This document shows positions 1-10,468 of a stretch of DNA of 64,000 nucleotides, piece by piece. The stretch comes from Musa acuminata AAA Group (Eukaryota > Streptophyta > Magnoliopsida > Zingiberales > Musaceae). A program made the translations under genes and the position numbers. The DNA lies in NCBI RefSeq assembly GCF_036884655.1, contig NC_088359.1, positions 15,791,501 through 15,855,500 on the forward strand. Direction: 5' to 3'. Every line of letters starts with the position of its first letter. The first letter of the stretch is position 1. The notes beneath the pieces were generated by a model that saw nothing but the letters and a program-made list of their open reading frames with translations, had not been told where the DNA came from and did no database searches.

Positions 1-123
1 CAGAACAAAAAGAACGATTTCAAACAAGTAAGGTATCTTAATGCAAGGCAGAATACAAGAATTCTCAATGATACCATCTCATTAGATACAAAATCATATG
101 TATCATGTCATTCAAACATATTT

Positions 124-300
124 GATTCATAACAAATGGAGCACAGAGTAATTGGAGCATATCAATGGCAGATAGGACATTTCAGAACATATCAGTTCAT
201 AGCAAATGGAGCACAGAGTAATTGGAGCATATCAATGGCAGATAGGACATTTCAGAACATATCAATTCATAGCAAATGAAGCACAGAGTAATTGGAGCAT
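124..300. repeat. 70-bp tandem repeat, about 2.5 copies
   Basis: The block containing 'caaatggagcacagagtaat' and 'ggcagataggacatttcaga' recurs at about 131, 201 and 271, a period of 70 bases with very few differences. It leads directly into a shorter, more degenerate repeat to the right. The two small open frames here (70 and 76 codons) are products of the repeat and not genes. Confidence 0.8.
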
Positions 301-492
301 ATCAGTAACGAATGAAACATTTCGGAGTTTATCAATGGCGTATGAAATGTTTTCGAAGCATATCAATAACAAATGAAACATATCAGAGCTTATCAATGGC
401 AAATGAAATGTTCCGGAGCATATCAACGGCATATGGAACATTTCGAAGCATATCAACAGTGAATGAACCATTTCAGAGCATATCAAAAACAA
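297..492. repeat. Degenerate tandem repeat of about 30-33 bp
   Basis: The core 'gcatatcaa...aatgaaacatttc' recurs about six times with variation (gcatatcagtaacgaatg, gcatatcaataacaaatg, gcatatcaacggcatatg, gcatatcaacagtgaatg). It shares its core with the 70-bp repeat on its left, so both probably grew from one unit. No coding sense is seen. Confidence 0.7.
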
Positions 493-1997
493 ATACCGTA
501 CAGAAGCTCAAACGTCGTCCTTGACGTTGCAATCATATCATTCTTATCCAAAGCATGTACAGAAACATATAACCAAAGCTTTGGATATCATATCAAACAT
601 ATAGAAGGTGTAGTGGGATCTCAGTCAGAATGTGATTCATCCATTTCTGAATGACCACCTGACAAAAGTCTCCCACGTCTGGGAGCTCCATCCACCCACG
701 TCTAGGTGAAGTCAGAGGGGGCCGGCAGAGCATCGCAGGCTCTAAGCACATACCCTTTACCATTTCTGGCAAAGGTCCAGACAATCCCACAATACTAGAG
801 TACAAGAGGGCAGTTTTAACAATAAGTAGCACATATCGGAAGTACACGCGGAACAACAAAACGTACATGTGCCTTTACGAGTCAATACGAAGTAAGCAAT
901 AATCTTTCACAATGATATTCAGATTTTTAAAAGGAAATGGAATAGGCACATATCGAAAGCAAATGCGGAACAATGGGATACACATGTGCCTAAATGAGTC
1001 AATACGATATAGCATAAACGTTACACAATAATTTTCAAGAATGCAAATAACTTTAAGGACAAGAGCATACAAGAATTCAAAGCAGTATTATAAAGCTCAA
1101 TTGAATAAGAAAGCTAAAGGATATCAATTTCCAAAGGAATGAAACCAGAATATTAGAAATCGACCAAAGCTCGATTTCTGGCAGAATACAAGAGGCACAT
1201 TGAACAAATGATTCAAACTATCAATCGTGCTCCAATTTACTCAGAAATATATCATTGGATTATACTTTCAGATAAGACAGGCTTCATATGAATTGAACTG
1301 TCCAATAGAGAGAGTTACAAATAATTTGGTAAACAAGGGTCGTAGAACAAAATCTCTGTTGGCAGAATTCATAATGTCAAATTCAATAGATAACTGGGCA
1401 GGTGTTTGGATTCCAAATCTTTCAAACCATATATCAAAAGAAAGATCTATGAGTCTAGTTTCCAATGAAATAAGCTTTGAATAAATCCATGTTTGCAAAC
1501 AGGGACTTATAAGCAGTTCAGTATCAAAAGGTCAGAAATTACGATCCCTGTTTTGCAGAATCTGTAGGCTCATTTGAAACAGAAGTTTGGGCAGACAAAC
1601 TTACTCCGAATTCTTAAAATAAGCTATCAAAACAAAGGTTTATGAGTCTATATTCTGATCAAATAAGTTTTGTCCAAATCAGAGGTCAATACATGAAGTT
1701 ATAATCATAACAAGGACGAAAGGTCAGAATCTCAGAAGTTGCACAGATTCGGATCGATATGTCTAAACAAGAGATATATCAAATGCAAGGCTAGAACAAT
1801 TCAAGTTCCACATATTCAAATCAAATATAGAGATCAAATTACAGTAAGGAAAGATCAGGATACTTGCAATAGGAAAGATTAGAACAATTACAGGAGGAAC
1901 GAATCGGGAACTTGCAATAAGAAATATCAGAGCAATTATAGGAGAAACGATCAGGGAACTTGCCTTTCAAGGATTTCGATCCGAAGATCCAAAGAAG
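493..1997. other. AT-rich non-coding stretch inside segment T
   Basis: No protein family is recognisable on either strand. A GC-richer patch at about 655-790 contains paired 'cacgtctggg' and 'cacgtctagg' motifs and resembles the middle of some long Gypsy LTRs. At 1840-1960 a short phrase (about 'atcagggaacttgc') is repeated two to three times. Nothing else stands out. Confidence 0.5.
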
Positions 1998-4130
1998 GTG
2001 CCAGCCCAAATCCTTCTACTTTTCCTCCGTGTCCTCTCTCTGTTTCGTTTTGTGCTCCCGTTTTCTTCCTTTCTTCGCAACTACACCACGTGTCGAACAT
2101 CGAGGCACAGTCACCTGCTCTCTCTTACTCTCATTTCTTCTTTTTCTTTCCCAAACGCAGTTGCCACAGCCGCCGCCGCTGCCGCTGCCACAATCGCAGC
2201 CCCTTCCACCGCACTACCTTCTTTCCTCCCTTCTCTCGCAGACATAACTGCTGCATACGCAGTCGCTGCCGCTGCGGCCGCAATCCCGTCCGCAGCCCCT
2301 TTTTCTCCCTTTCCTTTCTTTTCTTTCCCAGCTGCAACTGCCGCAGTCGCAACCATGGCCGCAGCCACCACAGCCGCCTCTTCTTTCTCCCCTGCTCTAT
2401 TTCCTCTCCTTCTCTTCCAGCTGCAGCTGCCACTGCCACAGCTGCCTCTCCTCTTCCTCTCTTCTTCCCTTTTCCTTTCTCTTCTTCTTCCTTTCCTTCT
2501 TTCTTTCCCAGCTGCACTGCTGCAGTCGCAGCCTCAGCCGCGGCCACAGCCTCTTCTTCCTCCCCTGCTCATCTTCCTCTCCTTCTTCTCTTCCAACTGC
2601 AGCTGCCATCGCTGCAGCCGCAGCCCCTTCTTTCCCTTCTCTTCTTCCTCTCCTTCCCTTCTTCCTTTCTCTTCCTCTTTCCCTGCCATAGCTGCAGCTG
2701 CCACAGCCGCAGCCGCAGCTACTTCTTTCCCTTCTCCTCTTCCTTCTCCTTCCTTTCTTCTTCTTCTCTTCTTCTCCTTCCTCCCCTTCTTCTTCCCGGC
2801 GTCACACACACCCTCTCCTCTGTTTCCTCTGCAAGGAACAGAGGTATCACAACCTCTTCTCCTGCTTCCTCTTCTTCTTCTCTTCCTCTTCTTCTTCTTC
2901 TGCTCTTCTCCTACCCGACACCCCACACGTCTCCTCTGTTTCCACCTGCAGGAAACAGAGGTGCTGCAGCCCTAGCTGCTGCCACCTCTCGCTCCTCTCC
3001 GTCTTCCCTCTCTTTTCCCTCTTCTTCCTCTCCTTCCCTTCTTCCTTTCTCTTCCTCTTTCCCTGCCATAGCTGCAGCTGCCACAGCCGCAGCCGCAGCT
3101 ACTTCTTTCCCTTCTCCTCTTCCTTCTCCTTCCTTTCTTCTTCTTCTCTTCTTCTCCTTCCTCCCCTTCTTCTTCCCGGCGTCACACACACCCTCTCCTC
3201 TGTTTCCTCTGCAGGGAACAGAGGTATCACAACCTCTTCTCCTGCTTCCTCTTCTTCTTCTCTTCCTCTTCTTCTTCTTCTGCTCTTCTCCTACCCGACA
3301 CCCCACACGTCTCCTCTGTTGCCACCTGCAGGAAACAGAGGTGCTGCAGCCCTAGCTGCTGCCACCTCTCGCTCCTCTCCGTCTTCCCTCTCTTTTCCCT
3401 CTTCTTCCTCTCCTTCCCTTCTTCCTTTCTCTTCCTCTTTCCCTGCCATAGCTGCAGCTGCCACAGCCGCAGCCGCAGCTACTTCTTTCCCTTATCCTCT
3501 TCCTTCTCCTTCCTTTCTTCTTCTTCTCTTCTTCTCCTTCCTCCCCTTCTTCTTCCCGGCGTCACACACACCCTCTCCTCTGTTTCCTCTGCAGGGAACA
3601 GAGGTATCACAACCTCTTCTCCTGCTTCCTCTTCTTCTTCTCTTCCTCTTCTTCTTCTTCTGCTCTTCTCCTACCCGACACCCCACACGTCTCCTCTGTT
3701 TCCACCTGCAGGAAACAGAGGTGCTGCAGCCCTAGCTGCAGCCACCTCTCGCTCCTCTCCGTCTTCCCTCTCTTTTCCCTCTTCTTCTCCTTCTCTTCTT
3801 CTCCTCTTCCCTTTTCCTCCCCCAAGGCCACACATCTCCTCGCTGCAGCCTTGCCGCAGCTATCGTCCTCTCTTCTTCTTCTTCTTCTTCTTCTTCTTCT
3901 TCTTCCCTTTTCATCCTCAACGCCCCACACATCCTCTCCTCTGTTTCCATCTGCGGGAAACAGAGGTGCTGCAGCCCTAGCTGCTGCAGCTGCCTCTCTT
4001 TCTCCTCTCCATCTTCCCTCTCTTCTACTTCTTCTTTTCTTCTCTTCTCCCTCTTCTTCCTCTTCTTCCTCTCTTCTTTTCCCTCTTCTTCTCTTCTCCC
4101 TCTACTTCTCTTCTTCTTCTCCCCACGCCC
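1998..4130. repeat. Polypyrimidine (+) / polypurine (-) tract with a microsatellite
   Basis: About 2.1 kb consists largely of TCTTCC, CTTCTT and GCAGCC runs, so long stop-free frames appear on both strands (up to 421 codons on +, 138 on -). Their products are Ser/Leu/Pro/Phe-rich on one strand and Lys/Glu/Arg-rich on the other, have no domain, and switch frame between repeat copies. I treat them as artefacts of composition. A pure TCT microsatellite of about 11 units lies at 3871-3905. A homopurine strand this long can form triplex or H-DNA, which is a general property and not shown here. Confidence 0.75.
2641..3780. repeat. 380-bp tandem repeat, three copies
   Basis: Copies begin at 2641, 3021 and 3401 and are nearly identical. 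The phrase 'ccctgccatagctgcagctg' falls at 2681, 3061 and 3441. The period of 380 is not a multiple of three, so each copy shifts any reading frame. Every copy carries two inverted repeats built on CCTCTGTTTC / GAAACAGAGG (first copy 2817-2844 and 2933-2961). Decayed partial copies continue to about 4010, including another hairpin near 3937. The near identity of the copies points to recent amplification. Confidence 0.9.
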
Positions 4131-4316
4131 CACCGCTTCGCGAAGAAACGGAGAGAGCGTGGGAGGCGGTGGGATAAAACCGAAATTTTCGGTTTTCTTT
4201 ATTTTCTTCTTTTTACAACTTAACAGTTTAGTCTTTGAAATTTCTATATTTACATATAGGTCCTTCGATTTATAAATAAATCTTTATTAATAATTTACAA
4301 AAGTGAGGGATATTAC

Positions 4317-4906
4317 AGCAGCGACCGCAACAAGCATCGCTGCCTCCCACGCGGCGACAACAGCTACATCCCCGCATCCTCGCAGCAACCCTTCATTCCC
4401 ATAGTGTTGCCACCAATTGCATCACAACAGCAGCACTGAATAGGGCAGTGATTGATGCCATTGACCAACACCAAAAATAGGACTTGAGATTACAGATTTG
4501 AAGTCTTACGAAATGGCCATCGATAACTCAGTGAAAGCACAAATGGAAGCATTGGAAATTAGAATTAAGAACCGGTTACAAGAAGTACTTAATGATTTCA
4601 AAAAGGACTTACTGGGGAGCCTTAGTAAATTTCAAAAAGGTGGGAGCTCAAGTTCTACATTGCATAGATCTAGAAATACTAGAAAAGGACCCCAAGATTA
4701 TGACATAATCTACTCATACATGAAGGTGGATGGACAGCTCTCAAAAATTTGTTAGACTTCTATAGTGTTGGAATATCAGAGTAGGTTTGAAAGATTATCA
4801 AATCAAGCTACAGATTGGTCGGAACGACAACTTTTGGATAAATTTATTGAAGGTCTTATTCCAGAGATCCGGTGTGAAGTTAAGATTCGTCAACCTCGCA
4901 ATATGA
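4317..4906 (+). mobile_element. G1: left fragment of a Ty3/gypsy element (leader and start of gag)
   Basis: Positions 4317-4512 look like untranslated leader, and gag begins near 4513. The element is interrupted by S-A after 4906 and resumes at 28865: the five bases TATGA at 4902-4906 are repeated at 28865-28869, and the Gag reading continues across the gap. Its 5' LTR is not visible because segment T cuts the leader. G1 itself sits inside S-D, as shown by its right end at 30047. Confidence 0.85.
4513..4906 (+). pseudogene. G1 gag, N-terminal part (broken)
   Basis: Structural capsid protein of a Ty3/gypsy element. The first 40 residues after MAIDNS form the amphipathic segment that starts this Gag type, as in G3 (MASNEAIDAKFEALEARMED). 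After about 75 codons the frame reaches a stop, and the following bases read like the late part of the retrotransposon Gag domain (EYQSRFERLSNQ, then FIEGL.PEIR.EVK). Compared with G3, the central capsid stretch containing a GDAIQWFDWF-type motif is missing here, so there is an internal deletion as well as the stop near 4753. Reading resumes at 28865. Not functional as it stands. Confidence 0.85.
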
Positions 4907-5826
4907 TGTTGAATCTCGGATTTTGATGATGAAACTAATTGATTGTGTTTAGATGTTTAACTGCATTTTGAGTGATGCAGGTCTACTCGATCAGGATTAG
5001 ACAGTTGACTCAGGAGGAATTGACATTGCGTCGGAGGAGATCACGTCAGGATATTGGACGACAGAAGGCTTTCGGACGTCGGGCATCGGGCCAAGGAGAG
5101 CGAAATTGCGCAAAGGATATCGGGGTTGCGGAGGTCAACCGCCGATTGGGCAACAAGCCGCAAGAGAGGATGATGCACCGAAGAATCGGACGAAGCACCA
5201 ACCAATGACGTGCCGAGCAATAGAATGTCAATTCGCGTTGTAATAATTGTCTAGATCAGAGTAGAGTTTTAGCTTGTGTGTGCAGGATTAACTACGATAA
5301 CGACGAAGACATAAAGCAAAACAAAGTGTCGGAGTCAAGCACGAAGGATTCATTGCGAGTTCGAGAGTTCGACGGAAGTCCGAAGGTTCGTCGGGAATGC
5401 TGCCGGAACTAGTTGAGAATGAGTAGGGAGCTTGCCGAAGGGTTTTTCGGAAGCTCGCCGGAAGGTTCGTTGGAAGTTCGCGGAGCTCGCCGAGAAAGAT
5501 CGGAGATTGCCGAAGAAGCTCGTTGGAACTCTTCAAGATCAAATCGTGAAGTCTAGGAGCTTGCTGGGAGTCCGCAGAATTGTTTCCGAGAGTTTATCGG
5601 AAAACCGTCGGAAGTTCGCTGGAAGCTCGCTGGAAGCTCGCTGGAAGAAGTCTTGACTTATAGACTTTGTAATAGCTTAGAAAATATCTTTAAATTCGTA
5701 GTTAGCACGTTACTTAGGGTTAGGATTAGGTGTCAATCCTATAAACCAAGTAGGGGCCAATTGGGCTCTAGTTCGGACTGGTTTGGGCCAATTTTGGAGC
5801 CCAACTAGTGAGCTGAAATAGTGTAG

Positions 5827-5975
5827 GCGGTGGCACCGCCAGATTTGGCGGTGGCATCGCCTAGCACTCGAGAGCCAGGCGGTGGCACCGCTTAGCACTC
5901 GAGAGCCAGGCGGTGGCACCGCCCAGCACCCGAGAGCTGGGCGGTGGCACCGCTTGGCTGGGCGGTGGCACCGCC
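5827..5975. repeat. S-A 5' LTR array of GGCGGTGNCACCGCC palindromes
   Basis: About seven copies of a near-perfect palindrome with 7-base arms around one central base, some joined by 'agcac(c/t)cgagagc'. They sit about 60 bases upstream of the TATA box, where a promoter/enhancer would lie. Arrays of palindromic motifs upstream of the core promoter are a described trait of Sirevirus LTRs. The same array recurs in the 3' LTR at 11369-11512. Confidence 0.88.
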
Positions 5976-6032
5976 AGCATCGTGAACCAAAGAGAATTCA
6001 AATTTTGGAGCCAAAATTTGAATCCTCTTGAG

Positions 6033-6046
6033 GCCTATAAATACCC
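6033..6046 (+). promoter_or_regulatory. S-A LTR TATA box
   Basis: GCCTATAAATACCCC lies just downstream of the palindrome array and is conserved at the same place in the 3' LTR (about 11566-11580) and in S-B and S-C. Transcription of the element would start a few tens of bases downstream. Confidence 0.7.
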
Positions 6047-6540
6047 CTCAAATCTCAGTTGAGATTACAACCTTTTGAAAAGCAATAGTTTGAGTTAAGA
6101 GCCTTAGAATAGTCTTTGCAAGCCTTGTTTTTCATATTGTTTAAGTGTTCACCTCCTCTCATCTTGTTGAAAAGAATTGTAAGAGTGTGAACCACTTGTA
6201 AAGGTTGTAAGAGGGGTATTAGTCCTTCCCCTACAAGAAATTTGCTAGTGGAAGTTGGAAGCCTCTTTGAAGAAGGCTTCGCAAGTGGATGTAGGTCATT
6301 TTGACCGAACCACTTTAAAAACTACTGCGTCATCTGGTTTGCATCCTACTCTTGCCATTTACATACTGCAAACTTCTCTACTTAGTTACTACGCTTCCAT
6401 ACGTTTCTAAGTTATCAAGCTTCTAAAATCGGTTTCCATTGACATTGCTTTTCATCGTACGAAAGATTTATCAAAACCAAAGTTTTAATCCGCTGCACTA
6501 ATTCACCCCCTCCTCTTAGTGCCGCTCCGATCCTAACAAT

Positions 6541-6552
6541 TGGTATCAGAGC
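6541..6552 (+). other. S-A primer binding site (initiator-Met tRNA)
   Basis: TGGTATCAGAGC lies two bases after the 5' LTR and matches the 3' end of plant initiator-methionine tRNA, the usual primer of plant copia elements. Confidence 0.93.
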
Positions 6553-6588
6553 CCGGTATTTCTCTTTTCGGATTTACACCCGAGAGAA

Positions 6589-7524
6589 ATGGCTCTTCAT
6601 AGCTTTAAAGAGGGTTTATCGGTTTTTCGTCCACCGTTGTTTAACGGATTGGACTACACTTATTGGAAAACTCGAATGAGAGTTTTCTTACTTTCTTTGG
6701 ATTTGAATTTATGGCACATAGTCGAAAATGGATTTGAAATGTCTTCTCTTCCAATGAACTATTGGAATGATTCGGAGAAGAAGATGTTTTCTCTAAATGC
6801 AAAGGCTATGAATGCCTTATATTGTGCACTTGACAAAAATGAATTTAATCGTGTTTCGATGTGTAACTCGGCTTTTGATATTTGGCGAACACTTGAAATC
6901 ACGCACGAGGGAACTAGTAGAGTCAAAGACTCGAAAGTTAACATTTTATTGCATGATTTTGAGCTTTTTCGAATGCAACCAAGTGAGACTATAGGCGACA
7001 TGTACACCCGTTTCACGAATGTCGTCAATAATCTAAGAGTTCTTGGTAAATCTTTTTCAAATTTTGATCTTGTAAGCAAGATCTTAAGATCCCTTCCCAA
7101 AAGGTGGGATCCTAAAATAACCGCAATACAAGAAACAAAAGATTTAAATATTTTTCCACTTGAAGAACTAATTAGTTCGTTGATGACATATGAAATGGTG
7201 CACAATACACATGATGAACACGATGAACGAAATCACCTTCCAAAGAACAGGAAGGATTTGGAACTCCGGACAAATGAATACCACTTGAGCGATGACTCAA
7301 GTGATGAGGACAATGATGAACTTGAACTTCGAACACTAAATCTTAATAAGTTTATTAAACAAAAATCTAAAATAAATAATGAACTTGAATAGAGGAAGAG
7401 GCCAAAGAAGAGAAAGGCAGATGAATCAAAAACTTCCAAAGGTGAAACGACGAATTGGGCTTTGACGAGCTTCGACTACAAGGTAAGTAACTCAACTCTC
7501 TTGAATTATTTTGAAATTACATAA
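6589..7524 (+). pseudogene. S-A Gag without zinc knuckle, one premature stop
   Basis: Sirevirus capsid protein. The start follows the primer binding site by 36 bases (GAGAGAAATGGC), the same start as in S-B and S-C. Residues 1-200 carry the copia Gag domain (UBN2/DUF4219 type) with YTYWKTRMRVF near residue 24, ALDKNEFNRVS, FELFRMQPSETIGDMYTRF and LISSLMTYEM. An acidic Ser/Asp-rich stretch and a Lys-rich tail follow. A TAG at 7390-7392 replaces an Arg codon present in S-C; without it the frame would run to the TAA at 7522-7524. No CCHC nucleocapsid motif is present, and pol does not follow. The frame ends exactly where the filler begins. Confidence 0.88.
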
Positions 7525-10454
7525 TACTTTTCATGAGTTATTTTTAATTTAGTTTAGGATTAATTACATGAAAATAAAAAAATTAGAAATCATGCTTATC
7601 ATTCAAGTAATTTTGAAAATAATCATGAAAATTGTATGTTTATGATAAACAAAATGATTTTGATTAAAAATGCCTTATGAAATATGATATCATGCCTAAT
7701 AAATTTAATTTTTGAAGCTATGCATGATGATGATGAGTTTTGGGTAATTTATAGTTTATTGATAATTGATGATTTCCACAATGATCTTTTACAATTTATG
7801 GATTATCGATTTATATCATGATGAAAGTTGCTTTCGAAAATGATGCACGGCTTTTGTATGCAAACTAAGCATGAAAAGATAGATTCACCTAAAAAGAAAA
7901 ATGTATGACTACAACAAATAACAAATGATTTTGGTTGAAAATACTTTATACTCAATGAAACTATCATTGATGAATATGCTTTATGTTTAATAGTTTCTTT
8001 GGCTTATATGCCTTATCATGATAAACGTTTTGAAAAGTTTGTATCATACTTGATGATTGTTATACATGATGATTTATTAGTCTTGAAGTTATTCAATTTT
8101 GATTAAATGAAATCATGTTTGACTTGAAGTAATGAGTTGAAATAATTTTTTTTTGAATTATGTGTTGCATTTTTTTTATGATTTTTGATCTTTCCGTTTT
8201 AAACGATGATGCATGGATTTAAAAAAAAAAAAAAGGGGGACATGCATGTATGGAATCAATCAATAAGTTGAAACAAAAGGAAGAAAGAATTTTTTATTAA
8301 AAAATTTCTTTTTCTCTATCTTATTGATTTATACCTAAGAGACCAATAAACTTATTTATGCCATTTTGAATCTCTTGAAAGAAATATTGAGATTTTGATG
8401 ATTTGGACGATTTGAATTTAAATGAGTTTTTATCCAAATTCATGATCTTGATTCCGTGATATTTACAAATTAAGATTTATTATTAATCAAGATTTTTTCA
8501 TTAATCGATCTCTTAAGATTTTCTTTTGATTATTTATGAGTAGGTTTTCAAAAAGAAATCATGCCTTTTGGTATTCACATGTTCTAATCTTTCATGATAT
8601 GATTTTTATGCAATTCCTTGTATTCATGAAATGTTTATCGCATCACCCAATTACTTTCTTCTTGATATTCCTTATGTGGCGATATAAAATTATGCAAGAA
8701 ATACTCTTGATATTATTTTGATGCATACAAATGAAAAGTTATGATCATGAATGGTAGGATGAAATTTGACAAGTTAATACCATCATGATTTGAAACATTT
8801 ATGATTTGAAATTATGCATGCAATTGCTTTTTATTGTGATGATATATGCATATAATGTGTATCATGAATACTTTATTATCATACATGAAAATAGTGATAA
8901 ATATTTTGAAAATAAATGTTTCTATCATGTTAGATGATTTTACATTTTGTGCATGATGAGTTATAGTGATGATTGAAACAATAATTGAAATAATATGAAT
9001 GATGATTTGGAATCATGCATATAATGATGAGTTTATATGTTTTAAAAATATATATGATGATTTGGTATTTTGTATGCAATACTTTAATGTACAATAATGA
9101 TGCACACAATGATGAAATATTCATGATAAAATTATTATTTTAATATTCATGACTTGAATCTTCCTTTCTTTTTGCCAATGACAAAAGGAGAGAAAGAGTT
9201 GCTAATGTGCTATCTTGAATTGATGTAAAGGGTAATCTCAAAGATAAATTAGCTACCTTGCACAAGTCAAGAAAATGCAAAAACTTGCTTACTTTTTTTG
9301 CACATCTAAAGAAAAGATACAAATGTAACACTTGCCAAATTGTTTGCTTGCCTCATGTAAAACATGGTCCCTTGCTAGTTTGGTATTTTGCTAAGGAAGC
9401 AAAAATGACACTTCTCAAAAGAGAAGAAAGAGCTTACTTTCTTGAACATCTTTAATATGCTAGCTAGCATGATGTACAATTTGCTATCTTGAACATTACA
9501 AAGAAATACTATCATGCACATTGCAAAGAAAAGCAAATATGCCAACTTGCACATCTTTAAATTTGCTAGCTTGTATGTAGTAAAACTTGCATATCGTAAA
9601 AGTTGCTAGCTTATAGAGAAGCAAATAATTGCTATCTCGAAAGAAGCAAAAAATGCAAAACTTAGAAAACTTGCAATATAATTGCTCTTGCCATGCTTTG
9701 TATCAAAAATAGGTTGATATCTTTAAAAGCATCGCATTAATTTTTTTAGTATTGCAATGTATCACATGTATTGCAAATTGAAATTTTTGAGACTATTATC
9801 ATATCATGTTTAACAATTGATGTCTTTCATGACATGATTTTCTTTGCAATTTTTGTCTTGTATATATCATGTGATGATTGAAATATTGATTGATGCAAAT
9901 TCATAATTTATGTAAAAGTCTAAATCATTGGTTCCTCTCCTTCTTTTCGACAATGACATAGGGGGAGAAAGATTGCTAACTCAAGGCAAATCCTGGCTAG
10001 CTTGTACTCTTCCCTTCTTTTCGACAAAAACAAAGGGGAGAAAGCTTTTGCTAGTTAGAACATGCAAAAAAAAGCAAAGTGCAATCTTGCACAAGAAGCA
10101 AGTGTTGAATTGCCATGATTGAACTTAAGAATCTTACTATGCTTTTGTGCTTATATGTTGTGATGAAAATCTAGCTCATGCTATAAAAACTTGAATATCT
10201 TTTAAAATAGCTAGAGCTACTTCTCCTTTTTGTTGATGACATAGGGGGAGAAGTATATTGATGACTTCATGCATTGAATTGAATATTTTATATATTTGCA
10301 TGATGGTTTAAATGTTTATCAGAACATGTGATGAATGTTACTTGGATTTGGGATAATCCAAGTGTTCTATCAATGGCACATTGATAGGGGGAGTTTGGTT
10401 AAACTCCGAGGAGTTGAGGTTAACTCCGTTAGTCATCAATTAGTTGTCATCATC
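7525..10454 (+). other. S-A AT-rich filler in place of pol
   Basis: About 2.9 kb with no coding sense on either strand, very rich in 'atgat', 'catga' and 'ttttgatt' words. In 9240-9700 a degenerate phrase of the type 'ttgctagcttgcacatct...aagaagcaaa' recurs many times. An adenine run followed by GGGGG lies near 8220-8240. The filler of S-B is related in wording and order, so this is a family property and not random decay of one copy. Confidence 0.85.
9160..10253 (+). repeat. S-A iterated polypurine-tract-like hairpins
   Basis: Four copies of a pyrimidine arm, a short loop with 'gacaatgac' or 'gttgatgac', and a purine arm: 9160-9196, 9931-9971, 10007-10044 and 10220-10253. The last reads CTTCTCCTTTTTGTTGATGA then CATAGGGGGAGAAG, with CTTCTCC pairing GGAGAAG. 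A further 'gatagggggagttt' lies near 10383, before the true tract at 10453. Repeated polypurine tracts upstream of the 3' LTR are reported for Sireviruses. Confidence 0.8.
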
Positions 10455-10468
10455 AAAAAGGGGGAGAT
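10453..10468 (+). other. S-A polypurine tract
   Basis: CAAAAAGGGGGAGAT lies immediately before the 3' LTR start TGTTGAATC at 10469; it is the expected primer site for plus-strand DNA synthesis. Confidence 0.9.

Larger units (their letters stand above)
1..4316 (-). mobile_element. Very long LTR-like segment (T), probably Gypsy, cut by the left edge
   Basis: Read on the minus strand the segment begins at 4316 with TGTAATATCCCTCAC, the terminus style of long-LTR plant Gypsy elements such as the Tekay/Del group. An AT-rich stretch (4190-4310) follows, then about 2.1 kb of purine-rich sequence and about 2 kb of AT-rich sequence with tandem repeats. The other end, and therefore any internal region, lies outside the window. 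It interrupts the leader of G1, whose gag starts about 200 bases to the right. No primer binding site, polypurine tract or gag/pol homology was found in it. It could be a solo LTR, the 5' LTR of a minus-strand element, or a different long repeat. The lineage call is inference. Confidence 0.45.
4907..6538 (+). repeat. S-A 5' LTR
   Basis: 1632 bp, TG...CA. The first half has many copies of a GGAAGCTCGCCGGAAG-like phrase, including a short tandem at 5612-5648. A palindrome array follows (5827-5975), then a TATA box (CTATAAATA near 6035) and the R/U5 part. It ends CTCCGATCCTAACA and is followed after two bases by the primer binding site. Confidence 0.93.

Noticed and set aside
2090..3355. 421-codon open frame on + through the polypyrimidine tract
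   Set aside because: Ser/Pro/Leu/Phe-rich product from composition alone; it changes frame with each 380-bp copy and has no domain.
2131..4133. Lys/Glu/Arg-rich open frames on the minus strand
   Set aside because: Complement of the same polypyrimidine tract; shared peptides arise from the repeat, not from a gene family.
6541..6552. Possible tRNA gene at the initiator-Met-like sequences
   Set aside because: Only the 12 bases complementary to the tRNA 3' end are present next to LTRs; these are primer binding sites.
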